Below are positions 37,167-50,717 of a DNA stretch of 64,000 nt, piece after piece. Made by a program: the position numbers and the translations under genes. Position 1 is the stretch's first letter. Each line of letters starts with the position of its first letter. The stretch lies in NCBI GenBank assembly GCA_011316305.1, contig SAUG01000103.1:1-64000 (forward strand), read 5' to 3'. The stretch is from Rusavskia elegans (Eukaryota > Ascomycota > Lecanoromycetes > Teloschistales > Teloschistaceae). The notes beneath the pieces are model-generated. The model was not told the DNA's origin. It made no database searches and worked only from the letters and a program-made list of their open reading frames with translations.

Positions 37167-40106
37167 TATTAATAATATTTTAATAGATTATTAAAGCGTT
37201 TATAAATCTAAATAGTATAACTATATATTTATAATAACTATACTATATATAATAACTATACTATATATAAAAAGTTATTTTCTATTCTTTTTTCGACCTT
37301 TATTTATTTAAGGTTATATATTTTTCGAAAGTCGAATTTCGTAAAATATTTTATTCTAGAAAGTCTATTTTAAAATTTATTAATATTTAGTAATAGATAT
37401 AGGTTTTTAATTATAATATTATTTAACTTTCGATAATTAAAATATAGATAGAATATTCTATCCTTTTTAGATATAAAGAATATCGGATATTTTACTAGTA
37501 ATTAAAATTTTCTAATAAATTCTTTTTTTATATTTTCGTCTAGATATTTATAGAATATTTCGAATTCTATTACGGATAGTAGATAAATAGATTTAAACGT
37601 AGATCATTTATTTATACTAAATCTGATTTTATAATCCTATTATTATTATTATTTAGATAGTACTTTTATAGTTACCTTTTTCTAAAATAAATATATCTAA
37701 TTCTTTTACTTATCTAGAATCTTTTCTAATAGATTTTCTATTAACTTTTTATTAGATAATATAAAGTTTATAAAAGATTTATAATTTTCTTTTCTATTTC
37801 TATTTTATTTATCTAGTTAACTTCTATCGGTATTTAATAAATCGGACCTAAATAGTTTTTAGTCTTTTTTTTTCGAAACTATAAATTCGCGTTTTATATT
37901 CTATTTTTTTTATCTATCTAAAATCGCTATTTCGGTATAGACTAGATATTTTCTATATAAAAGTATCGTTTAAAACTAAATATTCTTTTTTTCTAGTGTA
38001 TTACTAGATTATAATCTTTTAACTAAAAAATTTTAAATAAAATTTTATAGCTAGCTATTCGAATAATATTAAATTAAAGTTTCTTTTAATATTAGTTAAT
38101 TATTATCTAGAGTAGTATTATTTTTTTTATAATTTTTCCGTTTCTACTCGGTGTTTTATTTCTATTAATAACTATTAAATTGTATAGATCCTTTTTTTTA
38201 ACTAAATTTTCTAATATAAAATTTCCGATTATATTTAAATTAATAAATCTTTTAATCTTTTATAGTCTATTATTAGTTTCGATAATTATTTTAATTTCGA
38301 ATATATAAATATAGCTAGCTAGATTTACTTAATTTTTCCGGGTTATAGAATTATATATTTATAGTATATCTATTATTACGAGATTTTATTTTTTTCCGAA
38401 TTATTATTTATATTTTTATATTTTTAGTTTTTATAATCTACTTATAAAATATATTTATAGAATTTCTAATTAAAAGTTTTAATTCTTTTCTACTATTTCT
38501 TCTAGTATTTATATCTACTATATATAATATATCCGGAATAGTTATAAATATTACAACTTTCGACTTTAATAGATATTATAAAAGCGCGTCGATATAGCTT
38601 TTTTAAATACTATCCGGTTTCTTCTTTTTTTAATTTATAGATTCTGCAGTTATTATTATAGTAGGCGGTCTAGCTAAATAGTATATATTAATTTCCTATT
38701 ATTATATTTTTCTATTATAATATCGGTTTAGAAATTACTTTATTTTTAGAGATATTACTTTCTAGTTCTTTTTCTAATATATCGATAATATTATTTACTT
38801 TTTAGTCCTACTAGTTATTCTATAGATACTCGTTTATAATATATACTTTATAAATATTTTTAAATCTTTTATAGATTATTATAGATTCTTTCTTTATTAA
38901 TTCTTTATTATAAAAGGCCTAAAGGTACGCTTGTCGAACGTTTTCTATTATAGATATCTATTTGGAAGCGGCTTTTTTTCTAATTAGTTTCGTTAATATC
39001 TATAACGAAGTATTATTTATTATAGCTATCTATAGTATTTTATTGTTTTCTATAAATATAAATTCTTTATTTAAACTGGTTTTCTAGAATTTAGAGCTAC
39101 TATCGTCGTCTTTTAAAATTATTTCTTACTAGTCTTTAGACTTCTTTAACGTAGCGTTAAACTATCGTTATTATATTTTATTTAATTAATATTTTTTTAT
39201 AAAATAGCTTAGTTTACTATAGTTATAGTATATCTTAGGATTTTTATTTCTTTTACGACTTCTAGAATTCTTCCTTTTATATTACTATTATATAAAGTCT
39301 AGTTCTATTAATATTAGTCCGAAATAGCTATTTTCGGATTATTTTTTATTTAGATACTATCTTTTATAAAGATATTTCGAGTAATATCCCGTATTATTTT
39401 ATAGTCTACTATTATAGTATTTTTCTATATCTCGTTTTTATAGTTTATTATTAAAGTCGATAGATATTTTAATTAAATTATCTAATATATTTTATATTCG
39501 ACTATTATATATAAATTTATTTTTTATTCGCTTTTTATATTCTCGTTTAAATATTATATATAGGATATCGTTATTCTATTCTATTAGTAGTATCTATTTT
39601 TTAAATTATATAGCGTAATTAGATACTATATTCTTTTACTAAAGATATTAAATAAAGTATTTAATAGTTTAGATTTCGTTCGAGATTCTAAAAATTTTAT
39701 AAATAGCTTTTTTAAACTTTATAAATTATATAAAGATATATTTATTATCTTTATCGTCGTCTATATATTAACGAAAGAGAGGTTTTATCTAGTACTAGGC
39801 TTGTTTTCGAAAATAGAATATAGTAAAAAGGGTTTTTTTCTTTTTAGATATAAAATGGAATATAAAGTATATACTTAATTTTATAAGCTAGTCTTCTAGT
39901 TTATTATAATTTCTATAATATTTATCGGATTTATTAACTTTGATATTATAAAAGCGTTAGTTAATAGAAGAAATACTTTTATCTTTACTTTTATTTTTTA
40001 TCTAGACTTTTTTTTTTAGATTCGGACTATTTAGCTATATAGTTAGAATTACTTAAAATAGAGGTTTAATATTAATCTGCGATAGATATTCTAAAGATAT
40101 TTTAAA

Positions 40107-40598
40107 TATTATAGAGTTATCTAGAAGGTCTAGTATTTTTAAAAATTGGTTAAACTTATTAGTATATCTATAAATAATGGTATAATAGATAATTATTTAA
40201 ATTGAATTAAAAATAAACTAGTTTAATTACTAAAACAGGATATAGCGGTAATTAATAAATTAAATATAAGCTATAAAAGCGTCGAGTTCGGAATCTATAT
40301 AGATAAATAAAATCCTTTACTATTTAGATTATTTATTAACTAAAATAATTAAAATAGTCCTATCTTATAGTATTTATTTACTAAAACTACTAAAATTAAA
40401 GTAGTTATAGTATTTATTTACTAAAATTACTAAAATTAAAATATTTATAGTATTTATTTACTAAAACCGCTGAAATACTTTCTAGTACTAATATTTAGGC
40501 CGTCCCGTATATCTTTATCTATCGAGGCGTAATAGAATTTCCAGCGCTATATTAAATACTACCGCGTTTTCGAAAGCACGCCGGCTGTACTTATAATA
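40107..40598 (-). repeat. LTR of element E (492 bp, right)
   Basis: It begins TATTATAGAG, ends CTTATAATA and is followed by TSD AAATT. It also has three tandem ~40-bp units. Confidence 0.85.
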
Positions 40599-43572
40599 AA
40601 ATTCGAAACGTTATTTTTTTAAAATATTTAATTTAGATTATCTTCGATAATATCAACGCAAAAATATTAATTAGTTTCGGAAACAGCTATTCGAAGACGT
40701 TAAAATTATCGAAAAATATTATTTAAAATAGATAAAGCAGATTTAAAATTTGATAGTAGTATTTATAATATTTTACCATTTTATATTATTTTATTTTCTT
40801 CTATACGACGGGTTTCAAACTTTAATAAATCGATAGAAACTTTATAGTATTTAGTAAAATATTCTTTAAACTTGATTCGATATCTATTTTTATATTCTAA
40901 AAACTTTTCTATTTTCTTTTATTATTATCTTCTTTATTTTAATTTCGGGAAAAGCTAAACTTTATTATAGATCCTAGATTATTTATAAAACTATAAATTA
41001 ATCTATTTTTACTTTTAATACGATAATAGTATTTCGTAAACTTTATATTAATATTATTATAAACTATTAATATTATTTCTTTACTAACGTAATTCGATAA
41101 TCGAATTATTTTTTCTATTTTAGAAAGATAATAGAAAATAGTACTATAAAGTCGGAATATTAAATAAATTCCAATATCCGTAGTTTTTAAAACGAATAAA
41201 ATAATTTTATAAAATAGCCGTAGTATACTATCTATAAAAAAGAAAAAAATACTATTTAGCTATATTAAAAGTAATTTCTTATATATATAGAATCTGCGAA
41301 ATCTTTTTCCTAAATTAATTAATAAAATAACGTAATTAATATATTCGATAAATAATAAAATATATAGAATTCTATTAAATATAGATATTTTAAGTTATAT
41401 TTTTAGATTAGAAATTAAAATCGACTTTTTTCTTGATTTCTCTAAAATAAAATTTACGTTAAAAAAAAAGAAATATAGACTATAATAGTACGAAACTAAA
41501 ATAAATATAAGTTTTAAAATTTATAAATTTATATTATTTATATATATTACTTTTTTTACGATATTAGATAAACTAATACTAATATTTTTAATTTATTTAT
41601 TATTTAGTTTTTAGATTAAATCGTCGCTAATTATTTTTAATTTACTGGTTTTAATAAAGTCATAGACGACTAGATTAATTATATAAATTAAAATTAAATA
41701 AAAAGTTTTAAATTCGTTTCTATCGACTATTAAATCGAGTAAAAGTTTTTTTAAATTTTTTTTCACCGTATTATTAGAACTGATATTATCGGTAATAATA
41801 TCTAGAAACTTATATTTAAATTAAAAAGATTCTAAAAGTTTTAATAGTTTCTAATATTATAAACGGCTAAAATAATTAGTAAAAAAAATATCAATTTAAT
41901 TAAATATTCTAAAAATTAATACTAAATATTAATTTAATTCAGAAATATTTCAAAAAATATATTTTTTAATATATTTAACTAAATATCTAATATAAAGAAA
42001 ATTTATTCTAAATATTTTAAATTAGATTTAATTTACTCGCGGATAGTTTTATAACTATTAAAAACTATTTATATAAATCGTATACTGCCGATAAATTTAA
42101 TATCTAGATAGAATTTTTATAGTAATTAGAGAAATTTTATTATTAATAGTTCAAACTAGTAGATTTAGATTTAAGAAAGTTTTATAAAAAATTTAATACT
42201 CCTTATAGAGCTCCTGTCCGGGGTTATAATTGAGTCATTATATATATACGTTTTATTACCGTAGTTTTTATACGGTAACAACAGTTGTTACTTATATAGC
42301 AAAGAATTTTCGCAGTTAAAAAAAGCAGTTAACTAAGGTTTATAGCGCAGTTAATCGTTTTTATTCTATTATATCCTCTATTTAATCACTATTCCTTTCC
42401 TATATTCCAGGAACAAATATCGCTCTATATATACGGAAGAGCGAACGACCTTTTGGATTCCTTTATACTACTTCGAAATACGTACGATTATAAGCTACTA
42501 ATATAGCTTCCAGGACTACCTACTAAACGGTAATACTATCTTTTATCCTCGTTACTTCGTCCTCGTCTATAGTCGTATCCGAATCTAGACGGCCTGCTAA
42601 CCTATCCAGATATTCGATAACTGCTAGCTTAACTACCAGCTTGGATTCCTGTTCGAATTCTAACAGGATAAGGGCTCCTACTAGAAGTCTAATACGGTCG
42701 CTAAAGCTATACGGCTCCGGTAGATTCGGAATACGAGGCTTTAGTATCGTATTTAGAACTATCGGATCCTAGGATTCGAAGTCCGTTATAGTAGGCAGAC
42801 TAGCGAGGACTCGGTCGATATAATCGAGTAGCTTAAATTCGGCGGTTTTAAGCTCTATTTCTTTAAATTAGAAAGATATAATTATAGTTTATTAGTAGAG
42901 ATTCTATATATATTAGCCTGCAGCCTGGGCTGTTACGGAAAATACGTACGTTAGATATAATATTAGGTACTAGTAAAAGAAGACGAAGAAGAAGCGACTA
43001 TAAGATATATATATATATACGAAAATTCTGCTACGTTATATTTTAAATAAACTATAGAAATTTATACTACGAACGTATTATAGAGTAAATTAGAGTTAAT
43101 TTTATATAATATTTTAATTTAAGTTATTTAGATTAGGGTACTAGTTTTTATACCGTATATCTAACGCTAGCGTACTAATACTGAAGGGAATTACTTACGG
43201 AACCGACGGTTAACCGGGTACTAAAAAAACAAATAAAATAATATAAAAAATTTAATTCTATATAATTTAATCGAAAGTAAAATCGAATTTAATATAGCTT
43301 TTTTTCTATAATTAAAATAAATTTTATATTATTTCTTTATATTATCTTTAGCTATTTATACGAATAAGTATTATTTTAATATAAAATTACGAATTACGTC
43401 GCTTGATTTTTTAATAAATAAAAATATAAAAATATTTCTTTATAGTAAATATATTAGAAAAATTAAAGATTATAAAATAGTTAAATTTTTAGAATAATTT
43501 TTATATAATTTTAAATAAACTATCTATTACTAAAACTATCCGGTAAAATTTATACTATTAATTCGATTTCTC
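40599..43572 (-). mobile_element. hAT transposon copy 1, main part (right of E)
   Basis: This collinear minus-strand match to copies 2 and 3 is interrupted at 42198-43242 by an unrelated insert. It includes the segments corresponding to the transposase core, heavily mutated. It ends against MITE copy 6 and is truncated at its 5' coding end relative to copy 2. Confidence 0.72.
42198..43242 (-). mobile_element. 1,045-bp insert with 14-bp TSD and decayed unknown ORF
   Basis: It is inserted in hAT copy 1. It is flanked by the exact 14-bp duplication ATAAAAAATTTAAT (42184-42197, 43243-43256) and has an A-rich right end (CTAAAAAAACAAATAAAATA), features of LINE/SINE-like target-primed insertion. 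It is less RIP-mutated than its host. On the minus strand a frame runs 42890 to 42400 (about 163 codons) with only five internal stops, all explicable by RIP. It includes KTAEFKLLDYIDRVLASLPT, then LKPRIPNLPEPYSFSDRIR, then EQESKLVVKLAVIEYLDRLA and LDSDTTIDEDEVTRIKDSI. I do not recognise the protein. It could be part of a mobile element or a captured host gene fragment. Confidence 0.6.
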
Positions 43573-43580
43573 GCCAGAAT

Positions 43581-44096
43581 TAGATTGATCGTCGGATCGG
43601 AATCAAATATTTGGATTCGATCCGCTAAAACGTTAGAATTATATATAAAAATATAATTCTAGTAATAAAATATCTTTCTTTCTATATATTATATTATTTA
43701 TAAATTTCTTTTTTTTTCCAACGATATATTAAAGATTTTAGATATTTCTAATATTAACGTATACTTTTTATTTATATTTATTAAAAGTTAATACTATTCG
43801 TATTACTATTTAGTAGTAATATATCTATATTACCTTTCTATATTAATATTATAGAAACGTATTATAAAAGATCTAATATAAATATCGATTTTTATCTTTT
43901 TATTTTCTAGATCGATACGTTTAGCGAAGGCTTTTCTACTAGATTTCTATTAATTAACATCTATTTTAGTTAATCTATAAACGAGTTTTCAAACCGATCT
44001 ATAATCGGAATTTTAATTGAATTTAATCGTTTATATAGAAAAATAATAATAAATTAATAATAATATAATAGATAAAATTTGAACCGACTATTTAAA
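43581..44096 (+). mobile_element. hAT-type MITE, copy 6 (about 516 bp)
   Basis: It starts TAGATTGATCGTCGGATCGG, matching copy 4. The right end is degenerate (GACTATTTAA plus one base). The 8-bp TSD is GCCAGAAT (43573-43580) and ACTAGAAT (44097-44104), differing by G-to-A and C-to-T. It lies at the junction of hAT copies 1 and 3. Confidence 0.65.
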
Positions 44097-44104
44097 ACTA
44101 GAAT

Positions 44105-46470
44105 TTCGAGATAATAATAAATTTATTTAATTGAATATAGATTACGATTAAGATTTCTAATAATAGTAGTCTATTATTTCTATCGCTATAGATATTAAAA
44201 ATAGAATTCGAAAGAAAATAGCCGATTTTCTATAGATAAAAAAGGCTTTAATATAATAACAGTCGTTCTAGTAGACTGAATTCTACTAGATAGCTTTAAT
44301 AATTGATAATCTATCGAAAATTATATATAAATACTGTTCTAAAATTTTTAAATATTCTATTACTTCCAGTTCTTTAAATATATCTACTATAAAGAAATAT
44401 CTTTCGATTAATAGTTACTACGGATCTAAACGACGTAATTTATAGTCTATTATTAAACTAATATCTACCCGTATTAATTGTAAATAACAATATAAAAAGA
44501 TAATATAAAGTTTATTTATTTAATAATAGAAGAAAAGCTATATTAAATTAAAATTTACTTTCGAATAAAACGTTTAGAATAAATATTTATATAAGATTTT
44601 TTTAGATTTAAATCTACTAATCCGAATTATCGAAAACGCGAACTATAGAAAACTACTATAAATACTTCGCCTAGATATATAGCTATTTAAGCGTATATAA
44701 TTTATAATAGTAATTTTTAATAAATTTAAAACTATCCGCTATATAATTAGATTTAATTTAAAAACTATAGAATATATTTTATATATATTAGACAGTTAGT
44801 TATATTTATAGAAGGTCGCGTATTTAGAAATACTTATATACTAGATTAATACGCAGTTTTAATTTTAGAAACGTCTATTTAGATTTATATCTCTATCTAT
44901 AAAGTCTTTCGACTATTTATAATATTAAAAATCATTAATACTTTTAGAATTCTTTTAATTTGAATAGCAGTTTTTAGATATTATTATCGATAATACTAGC
45001 TTTAATTTTATATTAAAAAAAGAATTTAAAAAAATATTTAATCGATTTAATAGTCGATAGAATCGACTATAAAACTCGCTATCTTATCTAGTTTATATAG
45101 TTAATCTAATAGTTTAAAATTTTATTAAAGCTATTAGATTATAAATATTAGACGAAAATTTTATCTATTAGTTAGATAATAAATAAATTACGGCTATTAG
45201 TACCGGTCTATTAAATATTATAAAAAAGGTAATATATATAGATAATATAAATTAAGTAATTTTTATATTAATAGTATTTTTAGATTTACGCTATTATAGT
45301 CTATTCCGGTATTTTTCTTTAATATAAACTTCGTTTTAAAGAATTTTGAAATAGAGTTAACTCTGATTTCCGTATTAGAAATCTTATTTAAAATATTTAT
45401 ATTTAATAGAATTCGATTTATTATATAATTTATAGGATATATCTACTTCGTTAAACTATTAATAAATTCTTTAAAAAGAATTCGCGAAATTTATAAATAT
45501 AAGAAATTATTTTTAATATAGATAAATAACAATCTCTTTTCCTTATAGATAGTATACTATAGCCGTTCTATAAAAATACTTTAATAATTTAACGAATTAT
45601 AGACGTTAGAATTAATTTAATATATCGATTTTATAGTACGTTTTATAATTAATTTACTAAAATATATAAAGTTATAAAAGCTTCGAATTATTTTAAAAGG
45701 CGATAATATTAATAGTTTATAAAAAAGCTTTTACTAAATTTACTAAATATTATTTTTATACCAAAAGTAAAAAAGAATTAATATATAATTTTACAAATAG
45801 TTTTAATTCTATAATAAAGTTTAATCTTTATTAAAACTAGGATATTATTAAATAGAAGGAGGATATATAAATAAATATCGGAACGAGTTTAAAAAATACT
45901 TTAATAAATACTATAAAGCTTTTTTTAATCTACTAAAATATAGAATCCGTTATAGAAAAAAGAGTTAAATAATATATAATAGTAATATATTATAAATATA
46001 CTAATTAGTTAATAGCCTACTATAATTATTTTAAATAGTTTTTTTTGATAGTTCTAGTATCTTCGAATATCTATTTTCGAAGCTAATCGATATTTTTATA
46101 TTAATACTATCGAAAATAATTTAGACTAGATATTTTAGAAAGATAATATATCGAATTTTCTAAAATCAATATAGATAGCTCGCGATATCCTTTTCTATCT
46201 AATATCTTCGATCGAAATTAAACGGACTTTTAGTTTCGCTAGAAAAGTTTATCGGTAGATTTAAATCTAAATAATTCTATCGTATATAGAATATATAATA
46301 ACTAATAAAATACTATAATCGTACCATAGATTTAGATTTCGATAAAATATTAGAAAAGCTATAGAATATATTTAATCGGATAGAAATAGAAGATAGCGTT
46401 TTATTTCTAAAAAGAAATTTATTTAAAAAAAACTTTAAAAATATATTAGATAGATTAATCTGGTATATTT
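44105..46470 (+). mobile_element. hAT transposon copy 3, transposase readable through stops
   Basis: On the plus strand, at about 44,955-45,170, one reads IITDN, which fits the hAT DNAS.N core. It is followed by SYLVYIVNLIV then NFIKAI, which matches the hAT CxxHxxNLxVQ signature with Cys and His mutated. At about 46,165-46,210 comes IARD, the start of the C-terminal dimerisation region. Copies 1 and 2 carry the same sequence in inverted orientation. Each piece of the transposase has several stops, so it is dead. It could be the autonomous relative of the MITEs, but I could not match its own termini to their TIR. Confidence 0.72.
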
Positions 46471-47784
46471 TATATTGAATATCGGTATAGTAATATATAT
46501 AATTTTTATATTTTTTTTAGACTATTATATCTCGATCTATATAATTAGTTAAATAGTTTAAAATCTTTTTTTATATTTTTATTTTTATTTTTTTTTCTAT
46601 ATTTTTATTATTATCCGTTTCCGTATCTTTTTTTATATCTTTAATCGAACTATTAAAATTAATACTTTCAGTTAAATCTTTATTATTTCTAAATTTAATA
46701 TTATTTTATATCGAAACTATTTTTCTATTATTTAATTCTTTTTTTTATTTTTAATAATATTATCGCTATTTTTGTTTTCTTTATTATAAAAAAGCTTAAT
46801 ATATTTATTAATCGTATTCTCGCTATAATTAAATTTTTTAGTAAATACTATCTATTTTTTTAGAAAATCTAGAATTTTAATAGACTAAAGTTTTTAGAAG
46901 CCGATATAATAGATTATTTATTATTAGATAAAATTAATTACTAGGACTATATATTTTATTATAACTATTTTATTCGGATTATTAATAGCGATATTAAATT
47001 AGAGAAAATATTAAAAATAAATATTTCTATACTAGATAACTCTATTTATATTCGATATATTACTTTAATATATTATTTTAATATATTTTAATAAAATATT
47101 ATTTTATTATATTTCTATTTTATCTATTTAATAATTATCGTTTTCTCTATATTTTCTTAAAAGTTTTAATATATAAATCGATTTAATAATATAATATTAT
47201 ATATAGATCGGTATTTAATATAATATATATAATATTATTATATTACTATTAATTAGTTTCTCGACTTTATAATCTATTTTCTAATTTCTAATATTTTATT
47301 CTAATACGGCTTTTATTTTTATATCTATAGTTTTTTAAAAATCTATTTTTTTTTTTAATTTTTTAAAATATTTATATATTATAATATAATCTACATTCTA
47401 TTTTTTATAGAAATTATATTCGGTATCGAATTAATTTTTACCGAATTTATAGTTTATAACAAATTTAGTTTTTATAGATAATGGTTTAAATTTAAATATA
47501 ATAGATAGTATATTAAATAATATAGTAAAATAATATAATTAGTAGTTATAAAATTATCTAATAACTTTATATTTTATAATAGTAAAATATTCTAAAAGTA
47601 TATAGAAATATATAGATTCGTTTAAAATTTTAACTTTCTAGCTATAATATAGCCGACGATTATCTAAATAATTTTACTTTATTTTTAATCTTCTATTTTT
47701 TAATAATTAACTATTATAATAAAATCCTAATATACTATATACCGTACCGTATTATATTTTATTCTATTATTAGTTGTTTATTTC
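46471..47784. repeat. Unclassified RIP-decayed repeat left of element C
   Basis: This is AT-rich sequence with no readable domain. About 47,040-47,220 resembles the inverse of about 31,300-31,470. Element C inserted at its right edge, and similar unclassified DNA resumes after 51,132. Confidence 0.4.
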
Positions 47785-48194
47785 TATAACGTCTTTTTAT
47801 ATCAGATGGCGTTACGCTCGAGCCTAATTACAGCCGTAGACGTAGTCCGAACTACTAAATAGTAAGGGAGTTCTAGTATAGATTATTATAACTAATTCTA
47901 TATAGCCGTAGAGATACGGTTACGATATTATAAGATATTTTTATTATAAGATAATTAAAAAGAAAATAGTAGAGACGTATTTAATAGTTATATTAACGAC
48001 TAACGAAAGAAACTATCTATAGAAGTAATAAATAATATATATAGTAAAAGTAGCCGTAAAAGCCGATAGGTAGCTACCTACTAAAAGTTCTATTAGGAAA
48101 GACGATTATAGCGGCTATAGGCGGCTATAAATAATTAGGTTTATTTATTTAATTAATTTTTCTAGAGAACCTCTATAGAGTTATAGATATAATA
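47785..48194 (-). repeat. LTR of element C (410 bp, left)
   Basis: It starts TATAACGTCT after TSD ATTTC and ends ATAATA (mutated GTAACA). Confidence 0.86.
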
Positions 48195-50717
48195 CGGCCT
48201 TTTCTATATTATTTTTTATCTAGTTTGAAAGTCGTCTATAGGATATAAAAAGAGTTTTTTTTTTTTTCTTTTTTTTTTTTTATTAAGATCTTTATTATAT
48301 ATTTTCGAAAAAGAAATCGACTAAAATCTTTTTATTATATCTAGTTAAAAGAAATTATAATATCTTTTCTTTATTTTCTATATACCCGTAATCCTTTAAA
48401 AAAGTATAAAATCGAAGTTAGTAGTAATATTTATAGTAAATATACTCGGGTTTAGAAATTATATAATCTTTTAATATCTAATACTATCTATATATTATTT
48501 CTTTTATTTCTTTATTTCTACTAATTTTTATAGGGAAGCGTTTTAAAAATAAAAAAAATAAACTTTATTCTAATATCGCGGGTATTTTTAATAAATATTC
48601 CGAAACTCGCTATTATATCGAGTTTTTCTTTAATTCCGAAAAAGAAATTTAAAATAAACGTTTAGCCTAGGAATTAGATTTCTACCGACTTTTTAGTAAA
48701 TAAAAATATTTTATTATCTATTATTACGTTTTAGATAAATATAAAAATAATTTTATTATTTAAAAATAATATATATTTTTTTAGTTTAATAAATTTAACG
48801 ATCCGGTTATATTTTATTTTTCTATTAGTTTTACGCTAGCCGTGTAAAAGATATCTATTAAATTAATATCTAGATTTAGTTCGGATAATCTAGATTAAAT
48901 TTTAAGGGATTTTAATTTCTTTTAACCTATAGAAAATATAGAATTCTAAAAAAGATCTAGTAAAAAGTTTTTTTATTACTATCTTTATATATTCCGGGTT
49001 ATATATTTATATTATAAGTTAGTTCCGGTTTTTCTAATAGTTCTACTAAATCTTATTCCTTAGCTACTATTTTATTCTATAACGATAAAAACGGATACTA
49101 ATCGAATTTTTCGTTTTTAGATTAAATATTAAATATTAGGTCCGATATTTCTTTATTCTAGTCTATTTAATTTAGTTTATAGTATTCGATTTTATCTATA
49201 GTTTTAACTATATTCTAGTATATCTTTCTAATATAGTCTATTTAAAGCTATTAGATTATTTTTCTACTTTTATTATATTTTTTAATAAGTTATTAAAAGA
49301 AGTAATAGTATTTTTTCTAAATTTTTATTTCCTAAATTTTTCCGCTTTCTTTAAATTTTTTATCTAAGTCTTTAATCTCTTCGTAATTTATTATTAAAAC
49401 TTCGTCTATTTCTTTATATAAGAGGTTTTTATAGACTAGAAAATATATTATTTATAGTTCTATTTTCTTACTAATAGTACTTTTTTCTATTAATCTTTCT
49501 AAAATCGATTCTTTCTATTTATTTCCTAAGATAACGTAATTTCTCTAACTTTCGATTATAATAAAATTTATTATTCTAATTAATCGATTTTTTATTTTAA
49601 CTTTAATAATAAGGATTTTATTATTATTTATTATTTATCTATAGAGATATCCTTTAATTATATTATAGAATTTCTTTATAACTCTATTATCTTCCTTTCT
49701 ATCTATAAAAGCTATTATTTATTAATTTCCGATATTAATTTTAAACGCTGTTATAAAGTATTTTTTAGTTTTATATAATTTAAAATTAATTATCGGCTTT
49801 ATTTCCTATATTTTTTTTAATTTTTTAAAATAATATCCTATCCCCTTTTTATTTAATAGATAGATAGGATAAATATTATTATAGCAGGCTAACTAATTTT
49901 TCGCTATATATTTATTAGATAATTTCTCTATTATTTTAAAAAAATATTCGGTTATTTTAGTTACTTTTTTAGTTAGATAATTTCCTTTAAAGTATCTCGT
50001 TTTTCTATATAAATAATAAACTTTAATTTTTAATTCTTTAATCTCGGTAGTATTAAGTTCTATCGAGTTTCTTCTAGGTTTTCTTTTAATAGGTTCTATT
50101 TTACTAAGCGCCTATTTATCTAAATATATTTTATACTATCTAGTATCGATTTTTATCGCGAGTTCGATAAAATCTACTAATAAATCCGGTTCTTTAATCG
50201 CTACTATAGCTTTTTTAACTTTTATTTAGAATCTTTTATAAAAGTAGACTTTTAGAACTAAATCTTTCTAGTCTATTTTATAAACTAATATTCTAAACTA
50301 AATAACGTAGATAGCTATTAACTTCTATTATTTTAGAACTATTAATTTTCTATTTATTACTCTATCTTTATTATTATTTCCGAAAGTTTCTTTTATAGCT
50401 ATAATAAGATTTCTAAAGGTATAAAAGATCTCTAATATTTTATTTTCTTTCTATCCTTCCGGGTTATTAAAATAATCTTCTATTTAGAACTATATTTAAT
50501 TAAAGATAGTCTTTTCTAAATATAATATTATAAATAGAATTTTAACTACTTTTTTTAGAAACTAGTTTATATATAATACGAAATAGATATTTATCTAAAT
50601 AACCTATAGCTTTAAAGATCTTTTATCTCCTTTATAGACGTTTAGTATTACTACTTTAATAGTATCGCTTCGATCTATAGGTCGGGATAACGAGACTAAT
50701 ATAGTAAATTATTAAAA

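Larger units (their letters stand above)
32194..40598 (-). mobile_element. Element E: Gypsy-type LTR retrotransposon, multiply nested
   Basis: It is flanked by two 492-bp LTRs (32194-32685, 40107-40598) and a 5-bp TSD AAATT (32189-32193, 40599-40603). It is coded on the minus strand. A decayed zinc knuckle (KIYYNYSKLSYFIKKY, Cys now Tyr) is at about 39,240-39,190. RT is at about 37,440-37,290 (IKNLYLL, LSRIKYFTKFDFRK) and, after an inserted solo LTR, at about 36,625-36,300 (YFNNILVFSK for YLDDILVFSK, then FINYNRKFIKN). Integrase should lie toward 34,100-35,500 but is hard to read. Later insertions inside it are two MITEs, a TA-flanked GC-rich element and a solo LTR of its own family. Without them it is about 6.7 kb, normal for Gypsy. 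Confidence 0.85.
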
